DNA of 64,000 nt from positions 124,001 through 188,000 of the forward strand of contig NZ_JBFTXJ020000002.1 in NCBI RefSeq assembly GCF_041379945.2. The letters run 5' to 3'. The notes under the pieces were generated by a model that saw nothing but the letters and a program-made list of their open reading frames with translations, searched no databases and was not told where the DNA came from. Positions 17,777 to 26,922 of the stretch are shown here, one piece after another. Positions within the stretch are counted from its first letter, which is position 1, and each line of letters begins with the position of its first letter. Made by a program: the position numbers and the translations under genes. Origin of the DNA: Aneurinibacillus sp. REN35. GTDB lineage: Bacteria; Bacillota; Bacilli; Aneurinibacillales; Aneurinibacillaceae.

Positions 17777-18379
17777 TTATCTCTCAAGGTTGTACGCAGC
17801 ACGTCTGTTTATGACTAAGACATAGCCGATAAGCAGCAGCAGGACCCCGCCGATGATAAAGGGCGAATATTCCTGCACAGCGGCTGCCGCTTGTTTATAG
17901 TGGGGGCCGAAAGCATAGCCTGCGTATACATAGACGGCCGTAATGGGCAGCGTAGCGGCAAAGGTATACACAGAGAATTGCCATACATTCATTTTGGCCA
18001 TGCCACACGGAATTGAAATCAACGTGCGGACACCGGGAAGAAAGCGGGCAAAGAAAGCAACGCCCGGCCCGTACTTATGAAAAAAGCGATCGGCCTTTTC
18101 CACCTGCTGCTCGCGGATGAAAAGATATTTCCCATACCGCAGGATGAAGGGGCGCCCGCCATAACGTCCGACAGCGTACAGCGTAAGTGGGCCAAGGGTG
18201 CCGCCGATAGTTCCTGCCAGCACGGCAAGCCAATAATTCATCTCTCCCTGATAAACCCAGTATCCGGCCAAGGGCAGTACGAGTTCGGCCGGAACGAATT
18301 CGAATGTTAATGCCAGCATCAATCCAAAATACGAAAGTCCTTTTAGGATTTCTACAAAGGCAAGAATAAGCTCCGTCAT
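17777..18379 (-). CDS. DedA/VTT-family membrane protein
   Basis: 200 aa, with the VTT/SNARE-associated domain signatures (FARFLPGVRTLISIPCGMAKM and GTIGGTLGPLTLYAVGRYGGR) and four to six hydrophobic segments. DedA proteins flip undecaprenyl phosphate or phospholipids or support proton-motive-force-dependent processes. It is 80 bases downstream of sdaAA on the same strand but probably separate. Confidence 0.88.
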   Translation of the reverse strand: MTELILAFVEILKGLSYFGLMLALTFEFVPAELVLPLAGYWVYQGEMNYWLAVLAGTIGGTLGPLTLYAVGRYGGRPFILRYGKYLFIREQQVEKADRFFHKYGPGVAFFARFLPGVRTLISIPCGMAKMNVWQFSVYTFAATLPITAVYVYAGYAFGPHYKQAAAAVQEYSPFIIGGVLLLLIGYVLVINRRAAYNLER

Positions 18380-18459
18380 TGTAGACTCCTTTCCGAGGTT
18401 GTAAGTGGTGTCGTTTTCCTTATACGGTTATATGCTGGCAAGGTTTCAAGAATATTGTC

Positions 18460-19344
18460 TTACTTGGTGTTCTCTCCAAAGATTTTTCGTTCCAGCTCGC
18501 GTCCGGTCGGTGTAGCGGCAAGCCCGCCGAGCGCTGTTTCTTTTAACGTATTCGGCATTGCGCAGCCGATGCGGTACATCGCTTCAATGACCTCATCTGT
18601 TGGAATCGCACTTTTGATTCCTGCAAGCGCCATATCAGCCGCGACCATAGCGTTAGAAGCTCCCATGGCATTTCGCTTCACGCAGGGAACCTCCACTAGA
18701 CCTGCTACCGGATCACAGACCAGACCCAGCATGTTTTTAAGCGCGATCGCCACAGCTTGTGCCGATTGCTCCGGTGAGCCTCCTGCCATTTCTACGATGG
18801 CGGCAGCGGCCATGCCGGTTGCAGATCCGACTTCAGCCTGGCATCCACCTGCTGCTCCGGAGATGAATGCGTTATTGGCAATGACAAAGCCGATAGCGCC
18901 TGCCGTAAACAAATAGTTGACCATTTGCTCGCGGCTTGCATTAAGCTTCGGGGCTACAGCGAATAGTGTACCCGGGACAATGCCGCAGGCACCAGCCGTC
19001 GGTGTGGCGCAGATTGTACCCATCTTGGCATTGACTTCATTCGTCGCCACCGACTTGCTGACAGCATCAAGCAAAAGTGTGCCTGACAGCGGTTTTTTCT
19101 CCTGCAGATAAGTCTGCAATAATACCGCATCGCCACCGGTTAGTCCCGTATGTGAGCGATCCGCTTCCTTAATGCCGCGTTGTACGGCTTCTTCCATAAC
19201 ATCTAGATTACGTGTCATCATTGCTAGTACATCTGTGCGGCTTTTGCCGGACATGTCGCATTCTGTCTCGATCATAACCTCGGCAATGGATTTATTCTCA
19301 GTGGTGCAGCGCTCCACCAGTTCTGCAATGGTACGAAAAGACAT
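18460..19344 (-). CDS. sdaAA: L-serine dehydratase, iron-sulfur type, alpha subunit
   Basis: 294 aa. Conserved cysteines for the 4Fe-4S cluster lie in CATPTAGACGIVPG, CDPVAGLVEVPC and near the C-terminus (RIGCAMPNTLKETALGG). With SdaAB it deaminates serine to pyruvate and ammonia. It is last of three co-directional genes, 26 bases after sdaAB. The start follows AGAAGGAAGTGATGTAGG. Confidence 0.95.
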   Translation of the reverse strand: MSFRTIAELVERCTTENKSIAEVMIETECDMSGKSRTDVLAMMTRNLDVMEEAVQRGIKEADRSHTGLTGGDAVLLQTYLQEKKPLSGTLLLDAVSKSVATNEVNAKMGTICATPTAGACGIVPGTLFAVAPKLNASREQMVNYLFTAGAIGFVIANNAFISGAAGGCQAEVGSATGMAAAAIVEMAGGSPEQSAQAVAIALKNMLGLVCDPVAGLVEVPCVKRNAMGASNAMVAADMALAGIKSAIPTDEVIEAMYRIGCAMPNTLKETALGGLAATPTGRELERKIFGENTK

Positions 19345-19370
19345 CCTACATCACTTCCTTCTCCATGTTG

Positions 19371-20036
19371 TTACAGGGCGGGAATGCTAGACACGCGATT
19401 AATATGAGGAAGCGCACAGATGTCCTGCTTGATTTCATCTGCTCCAGATTGATCGGTTTCAATAACCATAAGCGCTTCGGCTCCTTTGGATTTGCGTGCC
19501 ATTTCCATGTACCCGATGTTTAGTTTATGTGCTGCGAGCACCTCTGATACGGAGGCGACCAAGCCGTAGCGGTCTTCATGCCAGACGAGAAGGGTAGGCA
19601 TATCCCCGGTCAAACGTACGGAAAAGCCGTCAACTTCGGTCAGTTCTACCTTGCCACCGCCGATGGAAATCCCGCACACTTCAAGAGCACGGGTTTTGTC
19701 ATAAAGAACAAGGCGGGCCGTATTAGGATGATTCGGTATATCATCGGACGTACGGATCGTAATCTCCACATTCAGATCCTTTGCAATAGCCAGCGAATCG
19801 GTGATACGCTGATCGAATGTATCGAATCCGAGGATGCCGCCTACAATCGCAATTTCCGTTCCATGGCCTTTGTATGTTTTGGCGAATGAACCGTAAAAGG
19901 TAATCTCCGCCTTCGTCGGCTGATTCCCGAACAGATTTCTTGCGATCAGGCCAATCCGGGCTGCGCCGGCTGTATGAGAGCTGGAAGGACCGATCATAAC
20001 CGGTCCGATAATATCAAATACAGAGCGATACTTCAT
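19371..20036 (-). CDS. sdaAB: L-serine dehydratase, beta subunit
   Basis: 221 aa. The N-terminal domain has SVFDIIGPVMIGPSSSHTAG, the serine-binding signature, and GSFAKTYKGHGTE. The C-terminal about 75 residues are an ACT domain with GYMEMARKSKGAEALMVIE. AGGAGGCTATACG precedes the ATG. It partners SdaAA. Confidence 0.95.
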   Translation of the reverse strand: MKYRSVFDIIGPVMIGPSSSHTAGAARIGLIARNLFGNQPTKAEITFYGSFAKTYKGHGTEIAIVGGILGFDTFDQRITDSLAIAKDLNVEITIRTSDDIPNHPNTARLVLYDKTRALEVCGISIGGGKVELTEVDGFSVRLTGDMPTLLVWHEDRYGLVASVSEVLAAHKLNIGYMEMARKSKGAEALMVIETDQSGADEIKQDICALPHINRVSSIPAL

Positions 20037-20054
20037 CGTATAGCCTCCTGTTTT

Positions 20055-20609
20055 CTAAGCAGAATAATCATCATGTTCTAAAGGACGCAGCGCCACCACG
20101 TTTGTAATCTGGGGCAGGCGCGTAATCGTATCCATTACCTCCGCATCGATATGTTCATCGGTTAAGGAGACGAGCAGCGCGTTTTTCCCTTTTTGCTCAC
20201 GTGATACTTTCATGCTAGAGATATTAATATGATGTGTGGCGAGGATGCGCGACACGTCGCGGATCACGCCAGGGTAATCTATGTGATAGACGAGAATACC
20301 GTGTGTACCTGGTACAATTCGGCAGTTGTAGTGATTTATTTTGCTAATAAATACATCTTGATGATCTTTTTCAAGTCTATATTTATTCTTACCCACCTGT
20401 AAGACAGCGATTTCATTCGTATACTCTCCTGAGCTGGCTTCAATCTTCATCGCATGTTTATCTGCTTGCCCAAGTAGACCTGTGATAAGATTGCGGGCGA
20501 TTTCTTCGCGATGCTCATATGTGAGAATATTGAGTGAAGCTTCTGTTATGCCTTGCTCTAGGTGGCGGATCAGCTTGCCCAATTCAACAAGATCGGCATA
20601 GTTAACCAT
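20055..20609 (-). CDS. ACT-domain protein, first gene of the serine dehydratase operon
   Basis: 184 aa from the ATG at 20609 (GAGGAGGACGCAC in front). Residues 1-55 are helical (YADLVELGKLIRHLEQGITEA), then a middle region with NHYNCRIVPGTHGILVYHIDYPGV leads into a C-terminal ACT domain (about residues 105-180). The same ACT pattern (DYPGVIRDVSRILATHHINISSM) is present in SdaAB. It lies 18 bases before sdaAB, so it may sense serine for this operon or be a third subunit. It has no clear DNA-binding domain. Confidence 0.7.
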   Translation of the reverse strand: MVNYADLVELGKLIRHLEQGITEASLNILTYEHREEIARNLITGLLGQADKHAMKIEASSGEYTNEIAVLQVGKNKYRLEKDHQDVFISKINHYNCRIVPGTHGILVYHIDYPGVIRDVSRILATHHINISSMKVSREQKGKNALLVSLTDEHIDAEVMDTITRLPQITNVVALRPLEHDDYSA

Positions 20610-20796
20610 GTGCGTCCTCCTCAAAGTTCATGTAGCACTAACAAGATTGTAAGTAAAACACGAACATTATTCAATGGTTAAATGCGCATCGAATAAAACA
20701 ACGGAAAAATGTTCGTGTTTTGTAGTAGGTGGACCTATAAATTACATGCTGCTATGGTCGGAAAAATAAGAAGAGAAAAAAGTTTCTAAAACATAG

Positions 20797-20825
20797 TTGA
20801 CGAATGAGTTTAATAATATTAAGAT
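20797..20825 (+). promoter_or_regulatory. Sigma-A promoter of the metQ leader
   Basis: TTGACG (20797-20802), a 17-base spacer and TAAGAT (20820-20825), placing the start about 20 bases before the SAM riboswitch. Confidence 0.6.
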
Positions 20826-20853
20826 AAAAAGCAAGCAATTGAATAAACAATGA

Positions 20854-20966
20854 CTCTTATCAAGAGAGGCGGAGGGACTGGCCCGATGAAGCCTCGGCAA
20901 CCGTACCGGCATATTGCTGTGTAATGGTGCCAATTCCAGCAGAACTGTAGTTCTGAAAGATAAGAG
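20854..20966 (+). ncRNA. SAM-I (S-box) riboswitch
   Basis: The P1 arms CTCTTATC (20854-20861) and GATAAGAG (20959-20966) flank the S-box core: AGAGAGGCGGAGGGACTGGC, CCGATGAAGCCTCGGCAACC, GGTGCCAATTCC and TGAAAGATAAG. The 3' P1 arm can also pair with CCTCTTATCT in the downstream terminator, giving the usual antiterminator. SAM should switch metQ off. Confidence 0.97.
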
Positions 20967-20992
20967 GTCGAACGGACCCTATTGTGTATCCG

Positions 20993-21023
20993 ATGGCCTC
21001 TTATCTTAAGAGGCCATTTTTTG
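20993..21023 (+). terminator. SAM-riboswitch terminator
   Basis: ATGGCCTCTT / AAGAGGCCAT stem followed by TTTTTT; its left arm is complementary to the P1 3' strand of the riboswitch. Confidence 0.92.
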
Positions 21024-21080
21024 TTGGAATTTCGCGATGGGTACATACCAAAGACAAAAAGATGAAAGAGGGGATTCATA

Positions 21081-21914
21081 ATGAAGAAATGGTTGGTGGC
21101 ACTGCTTGTTGTATTGAGCATTGGACTTTTGGCTGCATGCGGGCAAAAAGAAGAAAAAGCAGCAAATGGAGGGACAGCACAGGAACCGAAGAAAATTAAA
21201 GTAGGTGCAAGCGCTGTGCCGCATGCGGAAATCTTAGACCATGTAAAGGAAAAGCTGAAAGAACAGGGCATTGAGATGGAAGTAAAAGTGTTTGATGATT
21301 ATGTCCTGCCAAATACAGCGCTTGAAGATAAGCAGCTAGATGCGAACTATTTCCAAACGGTTCCGTATATGGAGCAGTTCAATAAAAAGCACGGTACACA
21401 TATTGCAGCGCTTGATGGTATCCACTTCGAGCCGATGGGTCTCTACCCTGGTAAAGAAAAAGGAGTAGAGCCAAAGCAGGGCGCAGTGATTGCGATTCCG
21501 GACGATGTGACAAACAGTGCACGTGCGCTGAAATTGCTTGAAACACAGGGCTGGATTAAACTGACGCCGAATAAAGAGCTTAATAGCATTACAAAACAAG
21601 ACATTGTCGAAAATCCAAAAAACATCCAGGTAAAAGAAATGCAGGCTGCAATGCTTGCTCGTGCAGTGAATGAAGTAGATTACGCTGTAATCAACGGTAA
21701 CTATGCAATGGAAGGCGGACTTGCGCCGGATACTGCCATTGCTATGGAGAAAAAGGAGTCCGATGCAGCAAAGCAGCATGCTAATATCATCAGTGTACGT
21801 ACGGGCGATGAAGGCCGAGAAGATATTAAAAAGCTGATCGAGGTATTAAAATCCGATGATGTGAAGAAATTTATTGAAGAGAAATACAAAGGAGCCGTTG
21901 TTCCGGTCTTCTAA
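21081..21914 (+). CDS. metQ: Methionine ABC transporter substrate-binding lipoprotein
   Basis: 277 aa, NlpA/MetQ family. Signal peptide with lipobox LLAACGQK (Cys about residue 20), then VGASAVPHAEILDHVKEKL, NYFQTVPYMEQFN and YAVINGNYA, which are MetQ hallmarks. It would deliver D/L-methionine to a MetN-MetI importer. Control by the SAM riboswitch supports this. The ATPase and permease genes are not adjacent; the gene stands alone with its own terminator. Confidence 0.93.
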   Translation: MKKWLVALLVVLSIGLLAACGQKEEKAANGGTAQEPKKIKVGASAVPHAEILDHVKEKLKEQGIEMEVKVFDDYVLPNTALEDKQLDANYFQTVPYMEQFNKKHGTHIAALDGIHFEPMGLYPGKEKGVEPKQGAVIAIPDDVTNSARALKLLETQGWIKLTPNKELNSITKQDIVENPKNIQVKEMQAAMLARAVNEVDYAVINGNYAMEGGLAPDTAIAMEKKESDAAKQHANIISVRTGDEGREDIKKLIEVLKSDDVKKFIEEKYKGAVVPVF

Positions 21915-21946
21915 TAGAAAAGAAAATCAACTAGTTTATGCTTGCT

Positions 21947-21979
21947 AAGTCCTGATTAATAATAATCAGGACTTTTTTC
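21947..21979 (+). terminator. Terminator of metQ
   Basis: AAGTCCTGATTA / TAATCAGGACTT perfect 12-bp stem, ATAA loop, then TTTTTTCTT. Confidence 0.92.
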
Positions 21980-22067
21980 TTGTGTATCTTGCTTCTTCTT
22001 CTTTCTTTTTGTATGATTTTTAGTAAATATAGACTATGTAAATATACTTATATAAGGAGAGGCGATC

Positions 22068-24182
22068 ATGAAGATCCATACGCGTGTTTTTCTTGCTATT
22101 CTTGGCATCGTTATTTTAATGTTTGCATCAATCATTGGGACGGTTTCCGTTCTATCAAAGAATAAAGCGGAAGAGGAAGCAAAGAAGATTACCGCATCTT
22201 TTGCCAAAGAGCAAGCCAACAGCATCTCGAATGAGTTACAGACACCTCTGAATGCGGCTCACAGTCTTGCCGCTACATTCGAATCTATGGTTAAGACAGG
22301 TAATTACTCTCCTGCCACATATGATGTGATATTGAAGAATATGACAGAGAAGCATGGGACATTTCTTGGGACCTGGATTGTTACCGAACCCAATGTGTTT
22401 GGCGATAAAACAGTGCAGACTGCATATTCTCAAGCCTATGACAAAACGGGACGCTTTGTATCCTTCTGGGCGCGTAATGGGAATGGGATAGAGCGTGCGG
22501 GTGTTGAGAATACGGAAAATATGAAGGAAGGAACACATGATTTTTATATGCTGCCGAAGAAAACGGGGAAAGAAACGATTATGGACCCGTATATGTATGA
22601 AATCAACGGCAAGAATGTATTGATGACTTCGTTAATCGTTCCGCTGACTATCAACGATACATTTGTAGGAGTTATTGGGGTGGATTTGTCACTTGATTAT
22701 TTTCAGGAGATGAATAGCAAGATCAAGCTCTATGATAGCGGATTTGGCGTCATTCTTTCAAATAACGCAACATTTGTGGCGCACCCAACGAAAGAGAATA
22801 TCGGAAAAAATGTGACAGAGTTAAAAGGTCTGCAAAATGTGGAGCAGCTAAAAAATGCGGTAAAAACAGGTACGGCCTATACTATCCTTGACTATTCACC
22901 AACAACGAAAAGCGAACTGTACAAAGTAACTGAACCGATTGCGGTTGGCAGCACAGCTACACCGTGGTCCTATGTTATCGCAGTTCCATTGAATGAAGTG
23001 CTTGCTTCGGCCAATGGTATGATGCTGTTGAGTTTAAGTATGGCGCTGATCGGGACAATCATCCTGGCGATTCTTCTGCATTTCATTGTACGTGCCGTAG
23101 TGCGGCCGATTACGACCGCTGCTTCCTACTGCAAGCAAATGGCAGATGGGGATTTTACATTCGAAGTGCCTGAGCGGGATCTTGTGCGCAAGGATGAGGT
23201 TGGCGAGCTTGCTGTATCGCTTATTGGTATTAAAGAGAATATGAAAGCTATGATCGAGAGAATGAAAGATCATGCAACCACGGTGTCCGCATCGGCGGCA
23301 CAGCTACAGCGCAGCACCGATCAGGGTGTGCATGCAGCTGATGAGATTGTACGGGCGGTACAGGAGGTTGCCAGCGGCTCAATCGTGCAGGAGCAGAGTG
23401 CGGATGAAAGTGCTCGGGCGATGGAAGAAATGGCGCTTGGAATTCAGCGTGTAGCGGAAGCTTCCTCCTCGATTGCAGAGGCGTCTAGCGATATTACGAA
23501 TCAAGTTCGGACAAGCAACGGCTCTGTGCAGCAGGCAATCAGGCAGATGGAGTCAATTCGCACGGTGACCGATGAGACGGCATCGGCGATTCAGACACTG
23601 CAACGAGATTCGGAGGAAGCAGGTGGTATTCTTCAATTGATTACCGAAGTATCGGCACAGACTAATCTGCTCGCATTAAATGCGGCTATCGAAGCGGCTC
23701 GAGCTGGTGAGGCGGGCCGGGGATTTGCGGTTGTTGCCGATGAAATTCGAAAGCTGGCTGATCAGACGGGAAGTTCGGCTGCGAAAATACAGGCGCTAAT
23801 CGAGCAAATCCAATCCAATACGGCTCAAGCGGTGCACTCGATGGAGGAGAGCAAGATGAACGTAGGGGATGGGATTGCGACCATTCATCAGGTTGGCAGC
23901 ATCTTCGAACAGATCATGACAGCGATTGAGAGCATTACGAGTCAAATCCAAGAGATGTCTGCTGTATCAGAAGAGATGTCTGCAAGCACAGAACAAGTTA
24001 GCGCTTCTGTTGAGGAGATGGCACGCATTGCGAAGGAATCTGCTGCTAGTACAAAACAGGTGGCAGCTTCTTCACAAGGACAGTTGGCCAATATGAATGA
24101 CATGCGGCAGGCCGCTGCATCGCTGTCATCTATGGCACAGGCACTTGAAGTGTTGATTCACGAATTTAAAGTAGTAAAATAA
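22068..24182 (+). CDS. Methyl-accepting chemotaxis protein with dCache sensor
   Basis: 704 aa. Membrane segment 1 at about residues 7-28, an extracellular double-Cache sensor (about 35-300, with [17 protein letters not shown] and [12 protein letters not shown]), membrane segment 2 at about 308-332, HAMP (about 333-385) and a cytoplasmic signalling domain whose hairpin tip reads [32 protein letters not shown] precedes the ATG. It signals to CheA/CheW. dCache receptors often bind amino acids, but no ligand can be assigned. Confidence 0.95.
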   Translation: MKIHTRVFLAILGIVILMFASIIGTVSVLSKNKAEEEAKKITASFAKEQANSISNELQTPLNAAHSLAATFESMVKTGNYSPATYDVILKNMTEKHGTFLGTWIVTEPNVFGDKTVQTAYSQAYDKTGRFVSFWARNGNGIERAGVENTENMKEGTHDFYMLPKKTGKETIMDPYMYEINGKNVLMTSLIVPLTINDTFVGVIGVDLSLDYFQEMNSKIKLYDSGFGVILSNNATFVAHPTKENIGKNVTELKGLQNVEQLKNAVKTGTAYTILDYSPTTKSELYKVTEPIAVGSTATPWSYVIAVPLNEVLASANGMMLLSLSMALIGTIILAILLHFIVRAVVRPITTAASYCKQMADGDFTFEVPERDLVRKDEVGELAVSLIGIKENMKAMIERMKDHATTVSASAAQLQRSTDQGVHAADEIVRAVQEVASGSIVQEQSADESARAMEEMALGIQRVAEASSSIAEASSDITNQVRTSNGSVQQAIRQMESIRTVTDETASAIQTLQRDSEEAGGILQLITEVSAQTNLLALNAAIEAARAGEAGRGFAVVADEIRKLADQTGSSAAKIQALIEQIQSNTAQAVHSMEESKMNVGDGIATIHQVGSIFEQIMTAIESITSQIQEMSAVSEEMSASTEQVSASVEEMARIAKESAASTKQVAASSQGQLANMNDMRQAAASLSSMAQALEVLIHEFKVVK

Positions 24183-24206
24183 GTGGATAATCTGTACGCC
24201 TAGCAG

Positions 24207-24248
24207 GCACCGGATGAGAAAGCTTCTTCTCATCCGGTGCTTTTTTAT
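24207..24248 (+). terminator. Terminator of the chemoreceptor gene
   Basis: GCACCGGATGAGAA / TTCTCATCCGGTGC perfect 14-bp stem with a six-base loop, followed by TTTTTTATT. Confidence 0.95.
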
Positions 24249-24302
24249 TCGGGTCCGCTCATATACTGTAGATGGAGCTTGATGCAGAAGGGAAGTGGGA
24301 GA

Positions 24303-26759
24303 ATGCAGCAGGATACACAAATCAAGGCGTTAGTCCGGCGTTATTTGCCCCCGGGTTCTACGCTAGCAATGCTTGATGGGCCTTTGCCAAAACCGGCGGT
24401 TGTGCTTGCTGATTTTGCTGGGAGTGGTGCAAAGGAAGTGGCGGCGGGTTATATATGGAGCGGGCATCCATATGTCATGATTTTACGCTACGATAACCAT
24501 GCCTGGCACAAATCAGCTACAGTAGAAGGCAGCGGATATGCGATTTCTTACCTGGGGGCAGCCAAGATCACAAGTCCATCAAAAAGTGACCTTATTATTG
24601 GATGGCAGCGGGGAGCCATATGGTCGGAACTTGTAGTATGTACATACACCGACCAAGGGTGGAAGAAAGTCCCCGGTGATCTATTCTACAGCCAGATTGA
24701 AGTAGAGGATATGCCAGGAAAGGAGGGAAGAGATGGGCGCGCTGAAATAGCCTTGTGGCAGCATGATACGGGTAGAGCATATAAGGTAAAGATATATCGC
24801 TATCAGGATGGCAAATGGACGCCTGCCACAGATGTCTATCCATACTATTTTAAAAAAGTTGCCGCCTATTATGAGCAAAGAGTACGGGAGGAGCCGAAGG
24901 CAGCGTTTTATCGCTATTATCTTGCGGATGCACAGCTTAAAGCCGGCATGCCTGAACAGGCGCTTCTCTCCATTCAGGCTGGTCTCGCACTCTCACCATC
25001 GTATCCGCCGCCTGCTGCGTGGCTTGCGTTGAAGAAACAAGCAATGGAGAAGCAGCATACAAGACAGACGGCCTTGTACCCGGCTTCAATAAAGCAAATA
25101 GGGGGAACGAACTGGGGCTATATTGATGCAGAGGGGCGTTTTTTCATTGCGCCAACATATAGCTATGCCAACCCGTTTCAGGCAAACGGATTAGCGGTTG
25201 TAGAGGAAAAAGGAAGATCAGGTGTCATTAATTCATCCGGGGCATTTGTTATAGAACCAAAATATGAATATATCAGCCCGTTTACTGAAGGATTGGCTAT
25301 CGTGAATGTGAAGGATGGCTTTGCCGTAATCAATGAACAGGGGGATATGCTAACGACGAAGCTGTATTCCTATATCGCTCCCTATCACGAGGGGCGGGCG
25401 GTCTTTCAGGACAGCGAGTTTCGCTACGGATACCTAGATACTGCCGGCAGGGAAGCAATTCCTCCGATTTATAAGGAGGCAACCGATTTCCATAGGGGAA
25501 AAGCAGTAGTGAAGGTGAAGGATGGCCTATATGCGCTCATTACGATACATGGTGATATTATAATAAAATATCCATATGCATTCGTCGGTAATCCGGGAGA
25601 CGGGCTGCTGGCGTTTCGCAAAACAGAGCAGGGCAAGTACGGCTATATGGATGAGGGCGGGCATGTTATTATTACGCCGCGTTATACAAGCGCCCAACCG
25701 TTTCAAAATGGTCGTGCAGTCGTTAATCTTGCCGCTGATTATACCAATGAATACGGCTTAATTGACCGATCAGGTGCGTTTATTATTCAACCGCAGTTCA
25801 ATGATATTGAACCACTTGGAGAGGGACGGTTTGCTGTTGGTGTCGCGTTGGACAGTAAAAAGCCATTCATTGGATCAATGTATGCCATTTATGATAAGGA
25901 TGGAAATAAACGAACCGATTTTATATATGAAAATGTAATGCCATATAAGCAGGGCGTCGCTTCCGTGCACAATCGTACGGAGACATTTTTCATTGATACA
26001 AGCGGGCGCAGGGCCGAAGGATGGCCAGTTGTTAGCGGGACTGGGACATTGACTATTGAAGGGGCGCTTATTCGGGCAGATATAGACAACCGCCTATCGT
26101 ATGTGGATCGTTCAGGGCGGGTAGTATGGCAGCAGAACACAGTGATTCCGCTGCGAGGAACATACAAGGTCAAGGAAGAGAAGTTCAAGCCGAATAAAGA
26201 TTATCTTGTCTATTATCCGCAGGTCACGGGTCTGTCTCACCCTGAGGTCGAAGCCTCCATTAATAAGAAGCTAAGGCAGCAGTCCGGTATAAAGGAAATT
26301 GATCCAAATGTACAGCTCGATTACAATTATCTTGGAGATTTTACGGTTTGGTTTTTCCGCAAGAATCTGCTGGTCATTAAGCTGATTGGATATCAATATT
26401 ATTTTGGTGCCGCCCACGGGATGCCCACAGAAGTATATCCGCATATTGACCTACAGACCGGCCGCTTCTATGAACTGAAAGATTTGTTTAAGAAGAACAG
26501 TGACTATGTGAAGGTGCTGAGTTCGATTATTGAACAACAAATTAAAACGAATCCAAAGTATTCGTATATATGGCAGGATCAGTATAAAGGCATTGCGCCG
26601 AATCAGCCGTTTTATGTAGGGGAACATGCGCTGTATATATACTTTACCCCTTACGAGATCGCTGCGTATGTGGCAGGCTTTCCGACATTTACGATTCCGT
26701 ATGTTGAGATTATGAATATCATTGATACGCAGGGGGCCTTCTGGAGATCATTTCACTAG
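24303..26759 (+). CDS. WG-repeat protein with C-terminal DUF3298-type domain
   Basis: 818 aa. Residues 1-180 have a beta-propeller-like look; about 190-250 contain a TPR-like helical pair (AFYRYYLADAQLKAGMPEQA). Residues about 265-600 hold at least seven WG repeats of the form GYIDxxGxxxIxPxYxxAxxFxxGxAxV (for example IDAEGRFFIAPTYSYANPF). The last about 180 residues match the RsiV/PdaC-like DUF3298 region (GAAHGMPTEVYPHIDLQTG). No signal peptide or membrane anchor is seen from the ATG at 24303, which follows AAGGGAAGTGGGAGA. Function unknown. Confidence 0.8.
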   Translation: MQQDTQIKALVRRYLPPGSTLAMLDGPLPKPAVVLADFAGSGAKEVAAGYIWSGHPYVMILRYDNHAWHKSATVEGSGYAISYLGAAKITSPSKSDLIIGWQRGAIWSELVVCTYTDQGWKKVPGDLFYSQIEVEDMPGKEGRDGRAEIALWQHDTGRAYKVKIYRYQDGKWTPATDVYPYYFKKVAAYYEQRVREEPKAAFYRYYLADAQLKAGMPEQALLSIQAGLALSPSYPPPAAWLALKKQAMEKQHTRQTALYPASIKQIGGTNWGYIDAEGRFFIAPTYSYANPFQANGLAVVEEKGRSGVINSSGAFVIEPKYEYISPFTEGLAIVNVKDGFAVINEQGDMLTTKLYSYIAPYHEGRAVFQDSEFRYGYLDTAGREAIPPIYKEATDFHRGKAVVKVKDGLYALITIHGDIIIKYPYAFVGNPGDGLLAFRKTEQGKYGYMDEGGHVIITPRYTSAQPFQNGRAVVNLAADYTNEYGLIDRSGAFIIQPQFNDIEPLGEGRFAVGVALDSKKPFIGSMYAIYDKDGNKRTDFIYENVMPYKQGVASVHNRTETFFIDTSGRRAEGWPVVSGTGTLTIEGALIRADIDNRLSYVDRSGRVVWQQNTVIPLRGTYKVKEEKFKPNKDYLVYYPQVTGLSHPEVEASINKKLRQQSGIKEIDPNVQLDYNYLGDFTVWFFRKNLLVIKLIGYQYYFGAAHGMPTEVYPHIDLQTGRFYELKDLFKKNSDYVKVLSSIIEQQIKTNPKYSYIWQDQYKGIAPNQPFYVGEHALYIYFTPYEIAAYVAGFPTFTIPYVEIMNIIDTQGAFWRSFH

Positions 26760-26770
26760 CCTCTTACATG

Positions 26771-26807
26771 CATCCCGTCTGCGTGAAGCGGAGGGGATGA
26801 TTTTTTT
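26771..26807 (+). terminator. Terminator of the WG-repeat gene
   Basis: CATCCCGTCTGC / GCGGAGGGGATG stem (one G-U) followed by ATTTTTTTC. Confidence 0.85.
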
Positions 26808-26922
26808 CTTTCTTTTTTTCCTATTACACACTGTATAACCATAATATCCCTATGGTATTGTATAGAGGAGAGAAACATATAAAAAGGTATATAGATAATA
26901 TGATTCAAACGATGGAAGGATC

